Below are positions 25,528 through 35,166 of a stretch of 64,000 bases of DNA, one piece after another (position 1 is the first letter of the stretch; each line of letters begins with the position of its first letter). The notes beneath the pieces are model-generated. The model was not told where the DNA came from. It saw only the letters and a list, made by a program, of their open reading frames with translations, and did not search any database. Source of the stretch: Metabacillus sp. B2-18 (GTDB lineage: Bacteria > Bacillota > Bacilli > Bacillales > Bacillaceae); NCBI RefSeq assembly GCF_021117275.1, contig NZ_CP088245.1, positions 4,652,001-4,716,000 of the forward strand, given 5' to 3'. A program made the translations under genes and the position numbers.

Positions 25528-26142
25528 CTATTTTTTAATTGAAAGTTTTGCAACATCTAGTTCGAAGTTCAACTGAGATATATCTTTAGACAAAACATCG
25601 TGTAAATCCTTCTCCAGTTTTTCTGAAAGCTTGGAAATCGTGTCACGCGTTTCATCTAGAGAGTGAGATAATTCACGGTTCTTTTTCGGCTGTGAAACTA
25701 AGAATGCATATTTTTCGCTTAACTCAACGAGCGAGTCTAAGTGAGAATAGTAAAACTGCTCGGCTAGGTAAAAACGCTTCGGCTCTTTTTTTGTAATCGA
25801 ATAAATACGATTCACAACACGATACAGTTCGATATTTTGTTTAATGGAAGAAACTGATCGGATCGTAAAAAATGTTTTGCGAAGACGTTTTATTTTTTTA
25901 TCTGCTTCCTTTAAATGATGATGAATATATTTGTACTCTTTTCTTGAAAGTTGGTTTTGTTTTAAAAAGCGTTGAGTTGTTAGTGCTTTTGTTCCGGCAA
26001 AGGCAATGGCCCCTCCCCCCAACGCATAGGCACTCGACATAAGGTACGTTTGATCCAGTGGAAAAAAGCTGACCATCCAGATCGCACCCGTTGATACAAA
26101 CGCAGTGGTGGACTGTATGAAAAAATTGACAAATTGATTCAT
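25528..26142 (-). CDS. xpaC: XpaC family protein
   Basis: 204 aa, family named after hydrolysis of 5-bromo-4-chloroindolyl phosphate; biochemical role unproven. Two N-terminal membrane segments (about residues 8-27 and 33-52) and a helical cytoplasmic part with YKYIHHHLKEADKKIKRLRK and FYYSHLDSLVELSEKYAFL, typical of the family. First gene of a two-gene operon with yaaN. Confidence 0.87.
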   Translation of the reverse strand: MNQFVNFFIQSTTAFVSTGAIWMVSFFPLDQTYLMSSAYALGGGAIAFAGTKALTTQRFLKQNQLSRKEYKYIHHHLKEADKKIKRLRKTFFTIRSVSSIKQNIELYRVVNRIYSITKKEPKRFYLAEQFYYSHLDSLVELSEKYAFLVSQPKKNRELSHSLDETRDTISKLSEKLEKDLHDVLSKDISQLNFELDVAKLSIKK

Positions 26143-26387
26143 GTTAATCGTCTCCTATAGTTTATGATTCCTACTATTTAGTACGTATCGCCATTCTTGA
26201 AAGTTTCATTGTTCTATTAAAAAGTTTTCAGTTCAAGACACTTGATCCTATCCCATCTTTCCACTAAAATCACACTTGGTATACATACGAACGTCGCAGA
26301 AGGTAGATAGAATCACAAATTTGTTATAAGATTGTTACTAGGACATCCACAGAAGATACATTTAGAAAAGAATGATAGGTGATGAAA

Positions 26388-28211
26388 TTGGAATTAAGAC
26401 GTAACGATCCGTGTTCTTGTGGGAGCGGAAAAAAATATAAAAAGTGCTGCATGAAGAAAGAAAATGTGATTCAGCTTCATGCCGTAAAGGAAGAACGCTT
26501 TTATCAGCAAAAGCATGCACTAGTTGTAAAGGTGAAGGACTTTGTTTCTAAGAAGCTTCCTTTAAGTAAACAATACCAATTACATACGGAATTTAAAAGA
26601 AGAACGGATCATACTTTGAACGAACAGGCAGAAAAACAGTTCTTCGATTTTTGGCTGATCTTTTTTAACCGTTTTGAAAATGGTCTGCGTGGAATTGAGT
26701 TGTTTGTACATGAAAATGGGTCTCGCCTTTCAGAAGATGAGCGCGAAATGGCGAACACTTGGTCATCTCTTAAGCCAAGGCTTATACAGGCGATCGATTC
26801 AGGAGAGAAAAGTGTTCTTTTCGAAGATGCTTTCACTCATGAGAGATTCCCTGTTGCCCGTATGCAGGAAAACCTGCCAAGTGTTGCACCATGGTACGGA
26901 ACGATTGCTTTATTAGAGCCTTTTGATACACTGTTCTATTTTAATGGTGTACGAAAATTCGAAAGCCCACAAAACTTCCACTATGCTGTGAAAAAAGTGG
27001 ACCAGCTTCGTGAGGAAAAAGAGCTTAATCATGAGCAAATACTTATGGATTACTTCCCTGAGATTTTAGCTGCGATTGCTAAGGGCGAAGAACGTGAATT
27101 AGGGACAAAAGAAATTCATCAATACAATTCCTACTATACAATTGAAGATTTCGAAGCTGTTGATTCTTTCTTTCAAAACGAGGGAATTTTCGTAATGGAT
27201 AAATGGGAGCCAGCTCAAAAGCTTTGTAACTGGGTGGAAAACTGGCACCAATACTCAGATAGCGAAATTTCTGGCCCAATCCGCATGGGTTCGGTATACG
27301 GCTCGATCCGAATTGAAGGAAATCAGCTTACATTTGTTACATTAGATGAAGCAAGAGCGGAAGAATTCAAAGGTATGATGGAGCGCGTTGGTGCTGTTTC
27401 ATTTGTGAACGAGGAAACACATACACAAACCGTTCCTTTCCAGGTTGAAATCATCAACACCATTTCTTCGATGAATGAAGATACGCCACAGTACTTTGCT
27501 TTCTATGCAAAGCATGATCTTCGTTTTGATTTAGATAAATCTCTTCCATTGTTTAATGGTCAATCAATTAATGAGTTGGTTAAAGCAGGACGCAAGGACG
27601 AGGTTGAGGCATACTTGCAGCAAAGAGAATACAGCTTATATGTTCAAGCTCATTATGAGTTTAAGGATATCGCTGTTACACCAGACTTTAATTCAGTACG
27701 TAGAGAATTGTGCCTTCCTCTATCACCGTTTGTTACGGGTGGAAAAAGTCGAGCATCTTCAATCGAGAAAATCGATTCACCTTTAGCTAAGAAAAAATCA
27801 ATCGTAAAAGAAGAAGATATCCCGAACTATGAACTGTTGGGTTTCACACCAGCAACGGTTGATAATTTCTTTGCTGGAGATTTCGTGACATTCTTCAAGG
27901 AAAAAACAGAAGGTAAATCAGATCTTACTCTAAGAAAATATCGAAACTGCTTATTTGATCTAAGAGAAATCTTCCTAGAACACCCTGTTTCAAGCTGGGA
28001 AGAATGCGACGAAACATTCTGGCACAACGTATTCCTGGCAGATTTCCCGAACCTCTACAAACCACTAACCAAGACTGTTGTTAAGGACTTTGCCAGCACA
28101 ACAAAAGCACTGGCTAAATGGATTGAGAAAGAAAAAGGTGTTAAAGGACTTTCTAAGGTTGTTAATAAGATTGCGAAGGACGCGGAAGAGCCGTTGTTGG
28201 AGTTGGTTTAA
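26388..28211 (+). CDS. SEC-C motif protein
   Basis: About 607 aa. The N-terminus is a SEC-C zinc site (RRNDPCSCGSGKKYKKCC). The remaining ~570 residues are mixed alpha/beta without a recognised catalytic motif; the last ~120 residues (FFAGDFVTFFKEKTEGKSDLTL...) are helical and may bind DNA or protein. TTG 26388 is preferred because AGGTGAT lies at an ideal distance; ATG 26382 overlaps that site. Stand-alone gene with its own terminator. Function unknown. Confidence 0.78.
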   Translation: MELRRNDPCSCGSGKKYKKCCMKKENVIQLHAVKEERFYQQKHALVVKVKDFVSKKLPLSKQYQLHTEFKRRTDHTLNEQAEKQFFDFWLIFFNRFENGLRGIELFVHENGSRLSEDEREMANTWSSLKPRLIQAIDSGEKSVLFEDAFTHERFPVARMQENLPSVAPWYGTIALLEPFDTLFYFNGVRKFESPQNFHYAVKKVDQLREEKELNHEQILMDYFPEILAAIAKGEERELGTKEIHQYNSYYTIEDFEAVDSFFQNEGIFVMDKWEPAQKLCNWVENWHQYSDSEISGPIRMGSVYGSIRIEGNQLTFVTLDEARAEEFKGMMERVGAVSFVNEETHTQTVPFQVEIINTISSMNEDTPQYFAFYAKHDLRFDLDKSLPLFNGQSINELVKAGRKDEVEAYLQQREYSLYVQAHYEFKDIAVTPDFNSVRRELCLPLSPFVTGGKSRASSIEKIDSPLAKKKSIVKEEDIPNYELLGFTPATVDNFFAGDFVTFFKEKTEGKSDLTLRKYRNCLFDLREIFLEHPVSSWEECDETFWHNVFLADFPNLYKPLTKTVVKDFASTTKALAKWIEKEKGVKGLSKVVNKIAKDAEEPLLELV

Positions 28212-28219
28212 ATTCTATA

Positions 28220-28256
28220 TAAGCAGCTACTAATTATAAAATTAGTAGCTGCTTTT
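28220..28256 (+). terminator. Intrinsic terminator
   Basis: AGCAGCTACTAAT pairs with ATTAGTAGCTGCT, followed by TTTTGTT, right after the SEC-C gene. Confidence 0.85.
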
Positions 28257-28353
28257 TGTTGGTTGCAACCTACTTTTGGCTTGAGGCAAGCACTGTGAAC
28301 CCAGAATCTAAACTTAAATGGATATTTCAGCTGAATTTTGTTGAATTTTGTAG

Positions 28354-28416
28354 AATCGGAGATAAACCTATTAAAATCGAAGATAAAACACCAATAATCA
28401 AAGATAAAAGGGGTAA
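28354..28416. repeat. Three 21-bp direct repeats
   Basis: AATCGGAGATAAA (28354), AATCGAAGATAAA (28375) and AATCAAAGATAAA (28396) recur at exactly 21-bp spacing in a 390-bp non-coding gap. On the minus strand they would read as a 7-residue repeat (FIFD-like), but no ribosome site supports a gene. The rest of the gap shows only the two terminators. Confidence 0.6.
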
Positions 28417-28548
28417 TACCTAAAACTAGTCTGTTTATTATCATACGTAATACAGAGGGAAAAACTGTTTAAAAGTTACCTACTTCAAAGTAATACCCTT
28501 AAAAAAGCTAAATTTTAAATATGTCACATGAATTTGACGTTATTACAA

Positions 28549-28598
28549 TTAAAAAAGTAGTAATCTTCCCTAATTTGTAAGGTTGATTACTACTTTTT
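28549..28598. terminator. Terminator of first brnQ
   Basis: AAAAAGTAGTAATC pairs with GATTACTACTTTTT; T-runs occur on both strands. It lies just beyond the minus-strand brnQ stop. Confidence 0.8.
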
Positions 28599-28602
28599 AA
28601 GT

Positions 28603-29907
28603 CTATTTTCTTATAACTCCACCAATTAACGCACCAATAACTGCTGGTACCAACCATCCCAGTCCGATCTCAAAGAGCGGAACGTAGTCTACTAAAAGGC
28701 TCATCCCTGGAATCGCGATACTTGCCGCAGTTAACCCGTCAATTATACTGAAAACTGCTGTAGCAATTAAGCTGAAAACATAGACTCTCGATTTGATCCC
28801 AACTGCATAGTCTACAAACGATAATACAATAAGCACAATCGCTAACGGATATAGCGCAACCAACAATGGAACTGAAACAGAAATAAGCTGTGATAATCCA
28901 AAGTTCGCGATGCATGTACTAAAAACAGATAAAACGAAGATAACCTGTTTATATGAGAATCTCCGAAACACTTTTGATAGGTAATTTCCACAAGCAGATA
29001 CTAGTCCAACACTTGTTGTTAAACAAGCAAATGTGATTGCTAGTGCTAAGATTCCCTTCCCAAACGAACCAAACAATGCACTTGCTGTTGCAGAGAGAAT
29101 AGCCCCGCCGTTGTCTAGGTAGCCAATTTGAGAAACACTTGTTGCTCCGATAAACGAAAGAGAAACATAGACAAAGATTAACCCTGCACATGCGATCAAT
29201 CCAGCCTTGATACAAACCTTCATCACTTCTACTCGTTCTTGAATCCCTCTTTCTTTTATTGCCGAAACAATGACAATTCCAAAAACAAGTGCACTTAGTG
29301 TGTCCATTGTTAAGTAACCTTCTAGGAAGCCTTTGAAAAATGCACCTTCTATATAGTCATTCTGTGGTGCTTGTAGTGATCCCATTGGAGTTAAAACAGC
29401 TTTTGCTGTTAAGATCACTAAAATAATCAAGAGAGCTGGAGTTAGCATTTTACCAATACGATCTACTAATTTGCTTGGATTCAACGCCAACCAAAATGTT
29501 ACCGCAAAAAACAATATCGTGTAAATGAAAAGCGGAAATCCTTGTGCTGAAAGATCAACAGGTAGAAATGGAGTTACTCCAATCTCAAAAGCCACTGTTG
29601 CTGTTCGTGGTATTCCAAAAAATGGTCCAATTGTTAAATACAAAATAATCGGAAAAATCAGACCGAACTTTGGATGAACTTTGTTTCCGATTGTTTGAAT
29701 GTCACTACCAGACAAAGCAATTGCTAGTATACCTAAAAAGGGAAGTCCAACACCTGTTATAAGAAACCCTAGAGTTGCTGCCCATACATGCTCACCTGCC
29801 TGCTGACCCATGGCGGGTGGAAAAATCATATTACCTGCACCTAAAAACAAAGCAAACAACATTAAGCCGATAACAATTGTTTCCTTACCGGATAATTTTT
29901 TTACCAT
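28603..29907 (-). CDS. brnQ: Branched-chain amino acid carrier BrnQ
   Basis: Na+/H+-coupled symporter for Leu/Ile/Val (LIVCS family), 434 aa, about 12 membrane segments. Diagnostic N-terminal motif MLFALFLGAGNMIFPPAMGQQAG and LSGSDIQTIGNKVHP, PFFGIPRTATVAFEIG, and FLEGYLTMDTLSALVFGIV. AGGAGG six bases before ATG 29907 decides the start over GTG 29922. Divergent from a second, diverged BrnQ gene, with ~270 bp between start codons and no T-box that I can recognise. Confidence 0.93.
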   Translation of the reverse strand: MVKKLSGKETIVIGLMLFALFLGAGNMIFPPAMGQQAGEHVWAATLGFLITGVGLPFLGILAIALSGSDIQTIGNKVHPKFGLIFPIILYLTIGPFFGIPRTATVAFEIGVTPFLPVDLSAQGFPLFIYTILFFAVTFWLALNPSKLVDRIGKMLTPALLIILVILTAKAVLTPMGSLQAPQNDYIEGAFFKGFLEGYLTMDTLSALVFGIVIVSAIKERGIQERVEVMKVCIKAGLIACAGLIFVYVSLSFIGATSVSQIGYLDNGGAILSATASALFGSFGKGILALAITFACLTTSVGLVSACGNYLSKVFRRFSYKQVIFVLSVFSTCIANFGLSQLISVSVPLLVALYPLAIVLIVLSFVDYAVGIKSRVYVFSLIATAVFSIIDGLTAASIAIPGMSLLVDYVPLFEIGLGWLVPAVIGALIGGVIRK

Positions 29908-30178
29908 AATATCCTCCTGCACGAATAAGTTATATCAATATATGAAAGTTTGTCGAAAAAAAGCACAAAAGATAGTTTAACATAAAATATTGTCGATGTT
30001 GTAGGAAAAAAGTAAATTTTATAAAAATTTCAAACATGCAATTTTTTTTATCTCAAGATATCTTTTTAATCAGAATATAAACAATAATTTTAAAAGTTGC
30101 ACTTTTTAGAGTTTACTAGATTTTATGTTCTCTCCTTGTTATAATTATGCCTATTATCTTTTAAGGAGTCATTATTAT

Positions 30179-31522
30179 ATGCTTAAGAAAAAAGAACTTA
30201 TTCTTATTAGTTTTATGTTATTTTCTATGTTCTTCGGAGCCGGAAACCTAATTTTCCCGGCATTTTTAGGTAGATCGGCAGGAGAGGATGTGTGGCTTTC
30301 ACTTGCTGGATTTATCTTAACTGCAGTTGGACTACCGATTTTAGGGGTTTTAGCTGTTGCAAAGGCAGGTAGCCTTGATACATTAGTAAACAGAGTACAT
30401 CCTGTTTTCGCGTTTCTTTTTCCGTTTTTAATTTATGTATCAATTGGTCCTGGTCTAGCGATCCCTCGCGCAGGCTCTACTGCTTACGAAATGGGATTAA
30501 AGCCATTCCTACCAGCTGAAGGAGTAAGCCAACCGATGGTTTTATTCTTCTACACAGTCGTCTTTTTTGCGATTACATTATGGTTGAGCTTAAATCCTTC
30601 AAAATTAGTGGACCGATTCGGTAAGCTGTTAACGCCACTATTACTAATCATGATTTTGATCATTTTTGTAAAAAGCTTAATTACACCTATTGGTTCATTT
30701 TCTGAAGCAACTGGTGCTTATGCTCAGAACGGATTCTTCCAAGGCTTTATGGACGGATATTTAACAATGGATGCCCTTGCGGCGTTGGTGTTTGGGATTG
30801 TTGTGGCAAACACCATTCGCACAAAAGGTGTAGCAGACTCGAAATTAGTATCAAAGTACATGGGCTATGCTGGGATTGTAGCCGGCGTTTTACTAGCTTC
30901 TATCTATGGAATTCTCGCGTTCTTTGGGGCATCAAGCACATCACATGGTGAAGCAGAAAATGGTGCGCAAGTGTTAACGATTGTTATGAATCAATTGTTT
31001 GGTGGAGTGGGCATCGTGATGCTCGGTTTGTTGTTTACACTAGCTTGCTTATGCGTTTGTATCGGACTTGTTATTTCTTGTAGTCAGTATTTCTCTACGA
31101 TTTTCCCAAAACTTTCTTATGCGAAGTGGGCGGTTGTTTTAACGGTTATAAGTCTACTATTAGCGAACATGGGATTAACGCAAATCCTTTCAATCTCCGT
31201 TCCGATTTTAGGGGCGATCTACCCTGTAGCGGTTGTGCTGATTGTTTTAGGTTTATGTCAGGATTGGATTCATAACCAAGTTTACTTGGTGGCAACACTG
31301 TTCACAGCTGCCTTCAGCGTAATAGAAACGATTAACAGCACTTTCCTAGGCAGGTCATTAGATTCTGTATTGAGCTACGTACCTCTTTACGACAAAGGTG
31401 TAGGCTGGATTTTGCCTGCAGTTGTTGGAGTTGTTATTGGAATCTTAATCAGTGGACGAGCTGGAGGTTCCGGTGCAAAAGATGCTAGTTTAGGAGAATC
31501 AAGACCTGAACCTAGTTTGTAG
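30179..31522 (+). CDS. brnQ: Branched-chain amino acid carrier BrnQ (second copy)
   Basis: 447 aa from ATG 30179 (AAGGAG ten bases upstream). Same family as the divergent gene: MLFSMFFGAGNLIFPAFLG, VNRVHPVFAFLFPFLIYVSI, PRAGSTAYEMG and FMDGYLTMDALAALVFGIVV. Identity to the neighbour is clearly partial, so this is an old paralogue, not a recent copy. The hydrophilic C-terminal tail (GGSGAKDASLGES) is extra. Likely a different substrate preference or regulation. Confidence 0.92.
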   Translation: MLKKKELILISFMLFSMFFGAGNLIFPAFLGRSAGEDVWLSLAGFILTAVGLPILGVLAVAKAGSLDTLVNRVHPVFAFLFPFLIYVSIGPGLAIPRAGSTAYEMGLKPFLPAEGVSQPMVLFFYTVVFFAITLWLSLNPSKLVDRFGKLLTPLLLIMILIIFVKSLITPIGSFSEATGAYAQNGFFQGFMDGYLTMDALAALVFGIVVANTIRTKGVADSKLVSKYMGYAGIVAGVLLASIYGILAFFGASSTSHGEAENGAQVLTIVMNQLFGGVGIVMLGLLFTLACLCVCIGLVISCSQYFSTIFPKLSYAKWAVVLTVISLLLANMGLTQILSISVPILGAIYPVAVVLIVLGLCQDWIHNQVYLVATLFTAAFSVIETINSTFLGRSLDSVLSYVPLYDKGVGWILPAVVGVVIGILISGRAGGSGAKDASLGESRPEPSL

Positions 31523-31529
31523 GGTTTGT

Positions 31530-31562
31530 GTGGTGCCTGTCACTTCCCGCATTTTGTCGACA
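31530..31562 (-). repeat. REP-like element flanking RAYT (left)
   Basis: Inverted copy TGGTGCCTGTCACTTCCCG followed by CATTTTGTCGAC. It carries the variant GCGGG (minus-strand reading AATGCGGGAAGTGACAG) shared with the copy at 32466-32498 on the other side of the transposase gene, in opposite orientation. Confidence 0.9.
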
Positions 31563-31591
31563 GGATACACTTGACTGTCACATTTGTAGAA

Positions 31592-31641
31592 ATAGAAAAA
31601 GTAGCTACCAAACCTCTAATCAGGTAAGATAGCTACTTTTT
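31592..31641. terminator. Bidirectional terminator between brnQ and RAYT
   Basis: AAAAAGTAGCTA pairs with TAGCTACTTTTTTT. Serves both convergent genes. Confidence 0.8.
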
Positions 31642-31716
31642 TTGTCAATGTTAAATAGGTAAAAAACTTACTAAACTTTTTATAATAGCAGGTAGACTAC
31701 TCTTTTTAACATCCTG

Positions 31717-32286
31717 CTACTTATTACTAATTGTTTCTACAAGGTGATACATCTGATACTGTTCCTTTTGTTCCTCTAATGTACCAGGAAATTCGTTCAA
31801 CAGTATTACTGGATCAAAAAACGGAAGATTCCGCTTGTCATGTTCTGTATCCACAAAGTACTGATAACTACTCCATGGATATTCTTCCGGCTTCTCCACC
31901 ATACCCGCCACCACTGGGTTAAGATGTATATACCGACTTACTTCTAGCATCCCCTTCTTCGAAAGAATGACCTCATCAAAAAATCGTTTTTCATAGACAT
32001 GCCCAGTAAGATTATGCCGATTGTTATAGTAATCCGCATATTTTTTGTTTATCAACGCCATTATGGATGATAGAGAATGGTATTGTGATCTGAGTTGCAA
32101 GTGGTAGTGGTTTGTCATTAAGCAATAAGAAGCTATTTCAAAATGGTATTTTTCATGGAGCTTTTTGAGGAGATAAAGAAAAGTTGCAAAATCGCCATCA
32201 TGCATAAAAAGAGGATCTCTGCGGTTTCCGCGGCATACAATATGATAGAAGCAATAGGGGATCGAGACTCGAGGTTTTCTGCCCAT
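31717..32286 (-). CDS. REP-associated tyrosine transposase (RAYT, Y1_Tnp)
   Basis: HUH single-strand DNA transposase relative of IS200/IS605 TnpA. 189 aa from ATG 32286 (GRKPRVSIPYCFYHI), with GGAG upstream. The HUH pair is in CLMTNHYHLQLR, an N-terminal GNRRDPLF motif is present, and the candidate catalytic tyrosine lies in KKYADYYNNRHN followed by GHVYEKRFF and YIHLNPV, all typical of RAYTs. It is flanked by two inverted REP-like elements with a shared variant, the expected arrangement for a RAYT and its cognate repeats. Likely the enzyme that spread, or is maintained with, the repeat family in this window. Confidence 0.93.
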   Translation of the reverse strand: MGRKPRVSIPYCFYHIVCRGNRRDPLFMHDGDFATFLYLLKKLHEKYHFEIASYCLMTNHYHLQLRSQYHSLSSIMALINKKYADYYNNRHNLTGHVYEKRFFDEVILSKKGMLEVSRYIHLNPVVAGMVEKPEEYPWSSYQYFVDTEHDKRNLPFFDPVILLNEFPGTLEEQKEQYQMYHLVETISNK

Positions 32287-32465
32287 TATCGTGTCACTCC
32301 GAGGACTCTGCTTTGGATGCAAGCTTTATGTGCGTGCCATCTACCCTAGATTTGTTTGCCCACTTTAAAGCACACTTTAATAGAATCATATATCTACCTC
32401 CAATATTTATTTTCTTTTTCCAGAACAAGAGTATTCTACTTACTAACAGAGATCAAGTGGTTTCG

Positions 32466-32498
32466 TTCGACAAATTGCGGGAAGTGACAGGCACCACA
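32466..32498 (+). repeat. REP-like element flanking RAYT (right)
   Basis: TTCGACAAATTGCGGGAAGTGACAGGCACCACA, inverted relative to the copy at 31530-31562 and sharing its TGCGGG variant. It lies 22 bp after the GGDEF/EAL gene's stop. Confidence 0.9.
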
Positions 32499-32519
32499 AA
32501 AACCCCCGTCCCCCCGCAC

Positions 32520-34742
32520 TTACTTTTTACCAAGCACCCCTGTAAGCACCTCAGTGACCCCATGCATGTCCAATGGTCGACTTAACAGATAGCCTTGCCC
32601 CAGTTTACAGGAGTTTTCTAGTAGAAAAATAAGTTGCCTTTCTTCTTCTATCCCTTCTGCTATGACTGAGAAGTTCATGGTGTGGCTCATTTCGATGATT
32701 GCTTTGGCAATCGAGCCGTTTAGGCCTGAATCTAGGATGTCATCTACAAAAGATTTATCAATTTTAATCTTATCAATCGGAAGATACTTTAAGTAGCTTA
32801 GTGAAGAATAGCCTTTTCCAAAGTCATCAATCGCAATCTTAACTCCAAGCTCCTTCAACTTCTTTAACACTATTCTTGAGAATTCTATATTTTGCATAAT
32901 GCTCTCGGTAATTTCCAGCTCTAGGTCAGCAGGGTCTAGTTTAAAGTCCTCCAGTGCCTGTTTAACATCGTCAACAAATCCCAAGTCCTGTATTTGTCTA
33001 ACTGAAACGTTAACCGCAACCGGTACAGCTCCCAGACCAGCGTCCTTCCATAGCTTATGCTGCTCACAAACTTTGCGAAGCACCCATCTGCCTATCGGGA
33101 CAATGAGACCAGTTTCCTCTGCCAGCGAAATGAATTCAACGGGTGAAATCATTCCGAGCTTTGAGTGCTTCCACCTTAACAAGGCTTCAACACCACAAAC
33201 CTCTCGTGTATCCAGCTTGTATTGTGGTTGATAGTACACTTCAAAATGATCCTCTGCCAATGCCTTTCTTAATCCAACTTCCAGCTCCATTTTTCTTGTA
33301 GATACATTTTGAAGAGAAGAGGTATAGTACTGATAATTATTTTTCCCTCGCTCTTTCGCAAGGTACATCGCAGTGTCAGCATTCTTAATCAGTGTTTCCT
33401 GGTCTTTTCCATCTACTGGATATAGACTAATCCCCACACTAGGTGTGACAAAAAACTCATCGCCATTAAGGTCGAACGGCTGAGAGAATACCTGAAGAAT
33501 TCGATCAGCAACTTCTTCGATTTCCTTATTTGAAGTGGACTCCAACAAAATGATAAACTCATCGCCACCTTGTCGGGAAACCATGCCTTGATCACTAACA
33601 GCCTCTAACAATCGTTTCGCCGCTTTCTGCAGTAAAAGATCTCCAGTGGAATGACCTTTTGTATCATTGACGATCTTAAAACGATCTAAATCTATAAATA
33701 AAACAGCGACCATGTTGTTGTCGTCCGCTTTACTCAAACATTCATTTAAATAATCTTTAAACATGTTTCGGTTTGGTAGTCCTGTTAGCGAATCATAATA
33801 GGCCATTTGATGGATGATCTCATGTGCTTTTTTACGTTCAGTGATATCTCTTCCAACAATTAACCTTGCTTCGCGTCCTTCATACAGGATATTCATGACT
33901 GAAATCTCAATATCAATTGTGTTGCCATCAAAACGAACAATTTCAGTTTCAAAGCGCTTTTTTTCAAGTTCAGAGGAAATCATGTCTGATAATGCCTCTT
34001 TAATCACCAGTACACTTTTTGTTGGCATGTAACGTAGAATCGATTTCCCAATTAAGTCACAAGGATTTTCTTCCCCCAATAATTTACTACCTGCCTCGTT
34101 AATATAATCAAATTTCCAATTCCGAATGACTGCAATAATATCAGGAGACATCTCAACTAATCCGCGATAACGCTCTTCTCGTTCCTTGTTATCCGTTACA
34201 TCAAATAACACGCTAGTGAAGTCAACAAAGTTCCCCTTTTCGTCAAACACAGGAATCCCACGATCTCGAATCCATCTTACTTCACCATCAGGCTTTACGA
34301 TCCGATAGAAGTTTGTTACAGGCTTTCCACCCTTTAACTCTTCCTGTCGCTGTTCTATAACCTGTAAATCCTCTGGATAAATAACTTTTTTCCACAAAAG
34401 CTGATCTCGGTAAAACTCATCAAGGGAATAGCCATATAACTTCTCCATTCCAGGAGTAATCATAAGATTATCCTCTTTTAAATCATGAGACCAAATCGCA
34501 ACATCCAATGAATCAAAAATACTATTCAACCTTTGATTGCTCTTCTGCAAATCCTTAGTTGTCTTATTTACAGTTGCAAGCAAATAGATAAGTAAGGCAA
34601 TCATTGAGAAATTCAATGTAATAAAAACAATGTGATATAACATACTGTCATGGTGAAAAAAGAAGTATAGAGTTCCCACTAAGATATTACAGATAATTAT
34701 TAACGATATATACGACATCCATTTATGCTTAAAAATATTCAT
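32520..34742 (-). CDS. PAS-PAS-GGDEF-EAL cyclic di-GMP protein
   Basis: 740 aa. Two membrane segments (about residues 10-30 and 35-57), PAS/PAC domains at ~72-190 and ~193-305, a diguanylate cyclase domain with intact GGDEF at 392-396, and a phosphodiesterase domain with intact EAL at 519-521 (VEALLRW) plus IDDFGKGYSSL and DKIKIDKSF. The canonical RxxD inhibitory site before GGDEF is absent (SDQG instead). Both activities look possible, so the net direction of c-di-GMP control is unknown. Monocistronic. Confidence 0.95.
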   Translation of the reverse strand: MNIFKHKWMSYISLIIICNILVGTLYFFFHHDSMLYHIVFITLNFSMIALLIYLLATVNKTTKDLQKSNQRLNSIFDSLDVAIWSHDLKEDNLMITPGMEKLYGYSLDEFYRDQLLWKKVIYPEDLQVIEQRQEELKGGKPVTNFYRIVKPDGEVRWIRDRGIPVFDEKGNFVDFTSVLFDVTDNKEREERYRGLVEMSPDIIAVIRNWKFDYINEAGSKLLGEENPCDLIGKSILRYMPTKSVLVIKEALSDMISSELEKKRFETEIVRFDGNTIDIEISVMNILYEGREARLIVGRDITERKKAHEIIHQMAYYDSLTGLPNRNMFKDYLNECLSKADDNNMVAVLFIDLDRFKIVNDTKGHSTGDLLLQKAAKRLLEAVSDQGMVSRQGGDEFIILLESTSNKEIEEVADRILQVFSQPFDLNGDEFFVTPSVGISLYPVDGKDQETLIKNADTAMYLAKERGKNNYQYYTSSLQNVSTRKMELEVGLRKALAEDHFEVYYQPQYKLDTREVCGVEALLRWKHSKLGMISPVEFISLAEETGLIVPIGRWVLRKVCEQHKLWKDAGLGAVPVAVNVSVRQIQDLGFVDDVKQALEDFKLDPADLELEITESIMQNIEFSRIVLKKLKELGVKIAIDDFGKGYSSLSYLKYLPIDKIKIDKSFVDDILDSGLNGSIAKAIIEMSHTMNFSVIAEGIEEERQLIFLLENSCKLGQGYLLSRPLDMHGVTEVLTGVLGKK

Positions 34743-34886
34743 TAAAAACTCCCCTAGTGTCTAACCTAATACTTCTATTTTACATAGCGATGACAGTCCC
34801 TGTATAGGTCAAAAGCAATATACTTTGACCAATTTAGACAAAAGACGACAAATCCCCTACACTAAACAGGTGCTCTCTCCTAATGC

Positions 34887-35115
34887 TTAATCTTTGAATT
34901 TTTTAGGATCAACCATATACAAATTCGTTTCCTCTACAACAAAAGATTGGCGAGTGGTATCCGTTATTCGTTCATGCCTGTATTCATATGTATTAACAAG
35001 ACGGGCGGCAATGCTGAGCTTTGCCTGTAAAGTTCACCATTATCTGAGTAATAAGGTAAAATGCCATTTTATACTCGTGGATCATGTAATCATTTAACAT
35101 TTGAATGCTCTCCAT
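34887..35115 (-). pseudogene. Frameshifted small gene
   Basis: From ATG 35115 a frame reads MESIQMLNDYMIHEYKMAFY and stops at about residue 40; in the neighbouring frame the sequence continues naturally (IAARLVNTYEYRHERITDT ... VDPKKFKD) to a stop at 34887. The 229-bp span is one base over a multiple of three, consistent with a single-base change near 35010. GAGGATGATGAT stands before the ATG. Family not recognised; a sequencing error is possible. Confidence 0.45.
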
Positions 35116-35166
35116 ATCATCATCCTCTAATTAAATTTAATTCTTTAAATTTACAAAAGAGTTGGA

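Noticed and set aside
28208..28444. Minus-strand frame with FIFD-like heptads
   Set aside because: No ribosome site, overlaps a terminator, and the periodicity is explained by the 21-bp DNA repeat.
34894..35097. Plus-strand frame of 67 codons
   Set aside because: It is opposite the frameshifted minus-strand gene, which has the better ribosome site and natural protein sequence.
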